Below are positions 21,614-23,149 of a stretch of DNA of 23,149 nucleotides, piece by piece (positions within the stretch are counted from its first letter, which is position 1; every line of letters starts with the position of its first letter). Origin of the DNA: a virus. The DNA lies in IMG/VR virus record IMGVR_UViG_3300035158_000132, positions 1 through 23,149 of that record; one strand, 5' to 3'. The position numbers were made by a program, and so were the translations under genes. The notes beneath the pieces are model-generated. The model did not search any database, was not told where the DNA came from, and worked only from the letters and a program-made list of their open reading frames with translations.

Positions 21614-22830
21614 TTGTCCTCTCCATCATGATCAAACAAAGCAGCTAATTGTTTCTTGTACCTGCTCCGCGACTTGTTCTCTTCCTCCTCTGGATTCAAA
21701 ACAGTAGAAACACCACCGCTAAATCCAACAGCTCCCGAGATCGTCTTCAATAGCGTCACCGCCTTGCCCACTTGCCCAGTAAAACTCAAAACCCCGGCGA
21801 AACCTACGGTTGTGTATTTTGTAAGCGTTCCGGTAAAGCTAAGCAGACCGGATAGGGATTTAAGAAACGACATTTGCTTGGCGACCGACCCCGTAAAGCT
21901 CAAAACCCCGCCCAGAAGCTTGCCTGCTCGCACAGCCAAAGAACCCCCAAAGGAAATAACCCCATCTACCGCCTTGGTGAGTACCAGCGTTTGATCCAAT
22001 CCCCCGGCGAAGCTCACTCCGCCGGCCAGCTCCTCGAACATGCCTTTCTTCACGGCACCATCAAAAGACAGAACACCGGCAGGGCTGATGCTGATCTGCT
22101 TCTTCAGGGCCCCGGAGAAACCGATACCACCAGCCAGCGACTTGTAGAATTGCCCAGCACCCGCACCTTTCCACAAAATCTGATGGGGCCGGGGATAGAT
22201 GATCCGGTGATGGGCGGCGACCGTAGGTTCGTTCTCGCCGTTGCTGTACAGATTATAGTTGCCGACTAAATCCCGCTTATATTCGTTGAGAAGAGGCCAA
22301 TAACATACAAGACCTCTGTTGACAAAGATCGGTGCGTACCCTCTTGCCAACTGTTTGATTTCTTCATCGTCAAGGACTCGATTCCAGACACCTATTTCGC
22401 ACAGATCACCGTACCATTCCTCATCATAGCGGCTGTCAGAAACGTATATGTAGTCAAAACCGTGATTGCCTGTGTCACTTCCAGCAGAACCTTTTACTCC
22501 ATCGGCCCATGCATAGATTGTTCCATCAGCCGCAAATGTCGCAGCGGCATGGACCCATGTGCCATCCGGTATGCTGTCTTCAGCTTTTGCCCTTAATCCT
22601 TCACCGGCACTGCTGGATGAATAAACCGCCAGATCATCGGGCGCTGCGCTACTGCCACTTCCCAAGTAAAAGTAATACACATCATGCCAGTCATAGAAAG
22701 TAAAAGCCCCTTTATAGTTACCGAAGGTTGTAGCACGTAGCCATAGTGAAACAGTAAATGGAGGTTCCGTTATCGGAGTCGAATCACAATGAAGCTCTGT
22801 ATCATTTCCGGCATTAAAGTTAAAAGCCAT
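21604..22830 (-). CDS. LamG-like lectin protein with Gly-rich C-terminal repeats (probable virion adhesin/fibre)
   Basis: 408 residues from the ATG at 22830, chosen over an upstream TTG at 22857 because it follows GGAG at good spacing and overlaps the preceding stop by one base. Residues about 1-185 resemble a concanavalin A-like/LamG fold: 'PFTVSLWLRA', then 'DGTWVHAAATFAADGTIYAW', then 'GDLCEIGVWNRVLDDEEI', the usual strand pattern of LamG domains, which bind glycans. A linker follows, then about 150 residues hold eight repeats of the type G-[VIL]-[LG]-[SG]-F-x-G spaced 18 or 20 residues apart. The tail is charged (EEEENKSRSRYKK). Base composition looks less GC-rich than the head genes. Known family role: host or glycan binding. 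Inference: a surface-exposed virion protein encoded just ahead of the packaging genes. I cannot say which virion part carries it. Confidence 0.75.
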   Translation of the reverse strand: MAFNFNAGNDTELHCDSTPITEPPFTVSLWLRATTFGNYKGAFTFYDWHDVYYFYLGSGSSAAPDDLAVYSSSSAGEGLRAKAEDSIPDGTWVHAAATFAADGTIYAWADGVKGSAGSDTGNHGFDYIYVSDSRYDEEWYGDLCEIGVWNRVLDDEEIKQLARGYAPIFVNRGLVCYWPLLNEYKRDLVGNYNLYSNGENEPTVAAHHRIIYPRPHQILWKGAGAGQFYKSLAGGIGFSGALKKQISISPAGVLSFDGAVKKGMFEELAGGVSFAGGLDQTLVLTKAVDGVISFGGSLAVRAGKLLGGVLSFTGSVAKQMSFLKSLSGLLSFTGTLTKYTTVGFAGVLSFTGQVGKAVTLLKTISGAVGFSGGVSTVLNPEEEENKSRSRYKKQLAALFDHDGEDKWE

Positions 22831-23149
22831 TAGGTCTCCAGGCCGAAAATCCCCCAAAGCTCGGCGTCGCCGCTCATGTCATCGTTGGCGTGGTCGGCAT
22901 TCCGGTATACCCGCACAATCGCTAGTTCACCCTCGGCCCAGGAATCCATGTCCGCCCCGTTCGAGAAGGTGATCGTGGCGTGCGATACCTCGCCGCTGAC
23001 GTTCGGTGCCGTATCATCCACCTCGTTGAAATCGTAGCTGTGAGCACCGTCAATATCCTCGGCATCGTCGGCGATCCGGCGAATAGCGATGCCCCACCGG
23101 ACCTCGTTTGCCGTGGCTGAGCTGGCCGACCAGATGAGCGTAAAGGTGA
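22830..23149 (-). CDS. Putative phage fibre/decoration protein, C-terminal part (5' end outside window)
   Basis: The reading frame is open from the window edge (first full codon at 23147) to a TAA at 22832-22830, giving 105 visible residues; the true start lies outside the window. An internal GTG at 23021 could serve as a start, but the frame continues upstream with protein-like sequence (TFTLIWSASSATANEVRWGI), so I treat the gene as truncated by the window. The pattern of alternating hydrophobic/polar strands ending in 'GELAIVRVYRNADHANDDM' then 'AELWGIFGLET' is like small all-beta (jelly-roll type) domains found in phage fibre and decoration proteins. The assignment is from general resemblance only. 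Its stop overlaps the next start by one base (TAATG), so the two are translationally linked. Confidence 0.6.
   Translation of the reverse strand, partial: TFTLIWSASSATANEVRWGIAIRRIADDAEDIDGAHSYDFNEVDDTAPNVSGEVSHATITFSNGADMDSWAEGELAIVRVYRNADHANDDMSGDAELWGIFGLET

Noticed and set aside
22831-22857. Upstream TTG start for the LamG-like gene
   Set aside because: Would overlap the preceding gene and use a weak start; ATG at 22830 has a good SD and the standard one-base stop/start overlap.

Overview
The window is a continuous block of late (structural and lysis) genes from a short-tailed, podovirus-type phage or prophage. Every supported gene lies on the minus strand, so transcription runs from 23149 towards 1. 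Genes are tightly packed, many joined by 4-base ATGA/GTGA overlaps or 1-base stop/start overlaps, with clear Shine-Dalgarno (SD) sequences. The head genes look like the Bordetella phage BPP-1 type of module (Bbp19-like protein, scaffold, major capsid protein, Bbp16-like cement protein) together with a T7-type head-tail connector portal, adaptor and nozzle. A soluble M23 endolysin followed by a spanin-like locus points to a Gram-negative host; the species cannot be told from this sequence.

Layout in transcription order: (1) 23149-21604, the end of a putative fibre/decoration protein, then a LamG-like lectin protein with eight Gly-rich repeats; (2) 21613-20901, three small genes of unknown function, one of 54 codons; (3) 20891-18636, packaging: small terminase, then a large terminase split into separate ATPase and nuclease genes; (4) 18626-13965, head: portal, Bbp19-like protein, scaffold, a 53-residue protein whose end carries a possible -1 frameshift signal, major capsid protein, cement protein, then a strong terminator; (5) 13900-11375, a 72-residue protein, head-tail adaptor and nozzle; (6) 11373-4094, three proteins of 243, 648 and 1534 residues that probably form the internal core/DNA-ejection apparatus, followed by a second terminator; (7) 4035-1754, tail fibre with Fn3, jelly-roll and tip regions plus a 78-residue protein; (8) 1757-32, lysis cassette: XhlA-like membrane protein, M23 endolysin, small holin-like protein, and two almost fully overlapping membrane/coiled-coil ORFs in different frames.

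Together these genes package DNA (terminase, portal), build the head (scaffold, capsid, cement), attach a short tail (adaptor, nozzle), deliver DNA (three core proteins), bind the host surface (fibres) and lyse the cell. The two hairpin terminators lie inside the operon, one after capsid/cement and one before the fibre, so they probably set relative expression rather than end the transcript completely.

The most interesting signals are the dual-frame lysis locus at 32-653, where one SD can serve two ATGs four bases apart and both frames encode coiled coils; the SD + slippery run + hairpin at the end of the 53-residue gene; and the terminase split at its domain boundary with a GTGA overlap. I saw no tRNA, CRISPR array, insertion sequence, reverse transcriptase or diversity-generating retroelement. 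No stretch over 300 bases lacks a gene.
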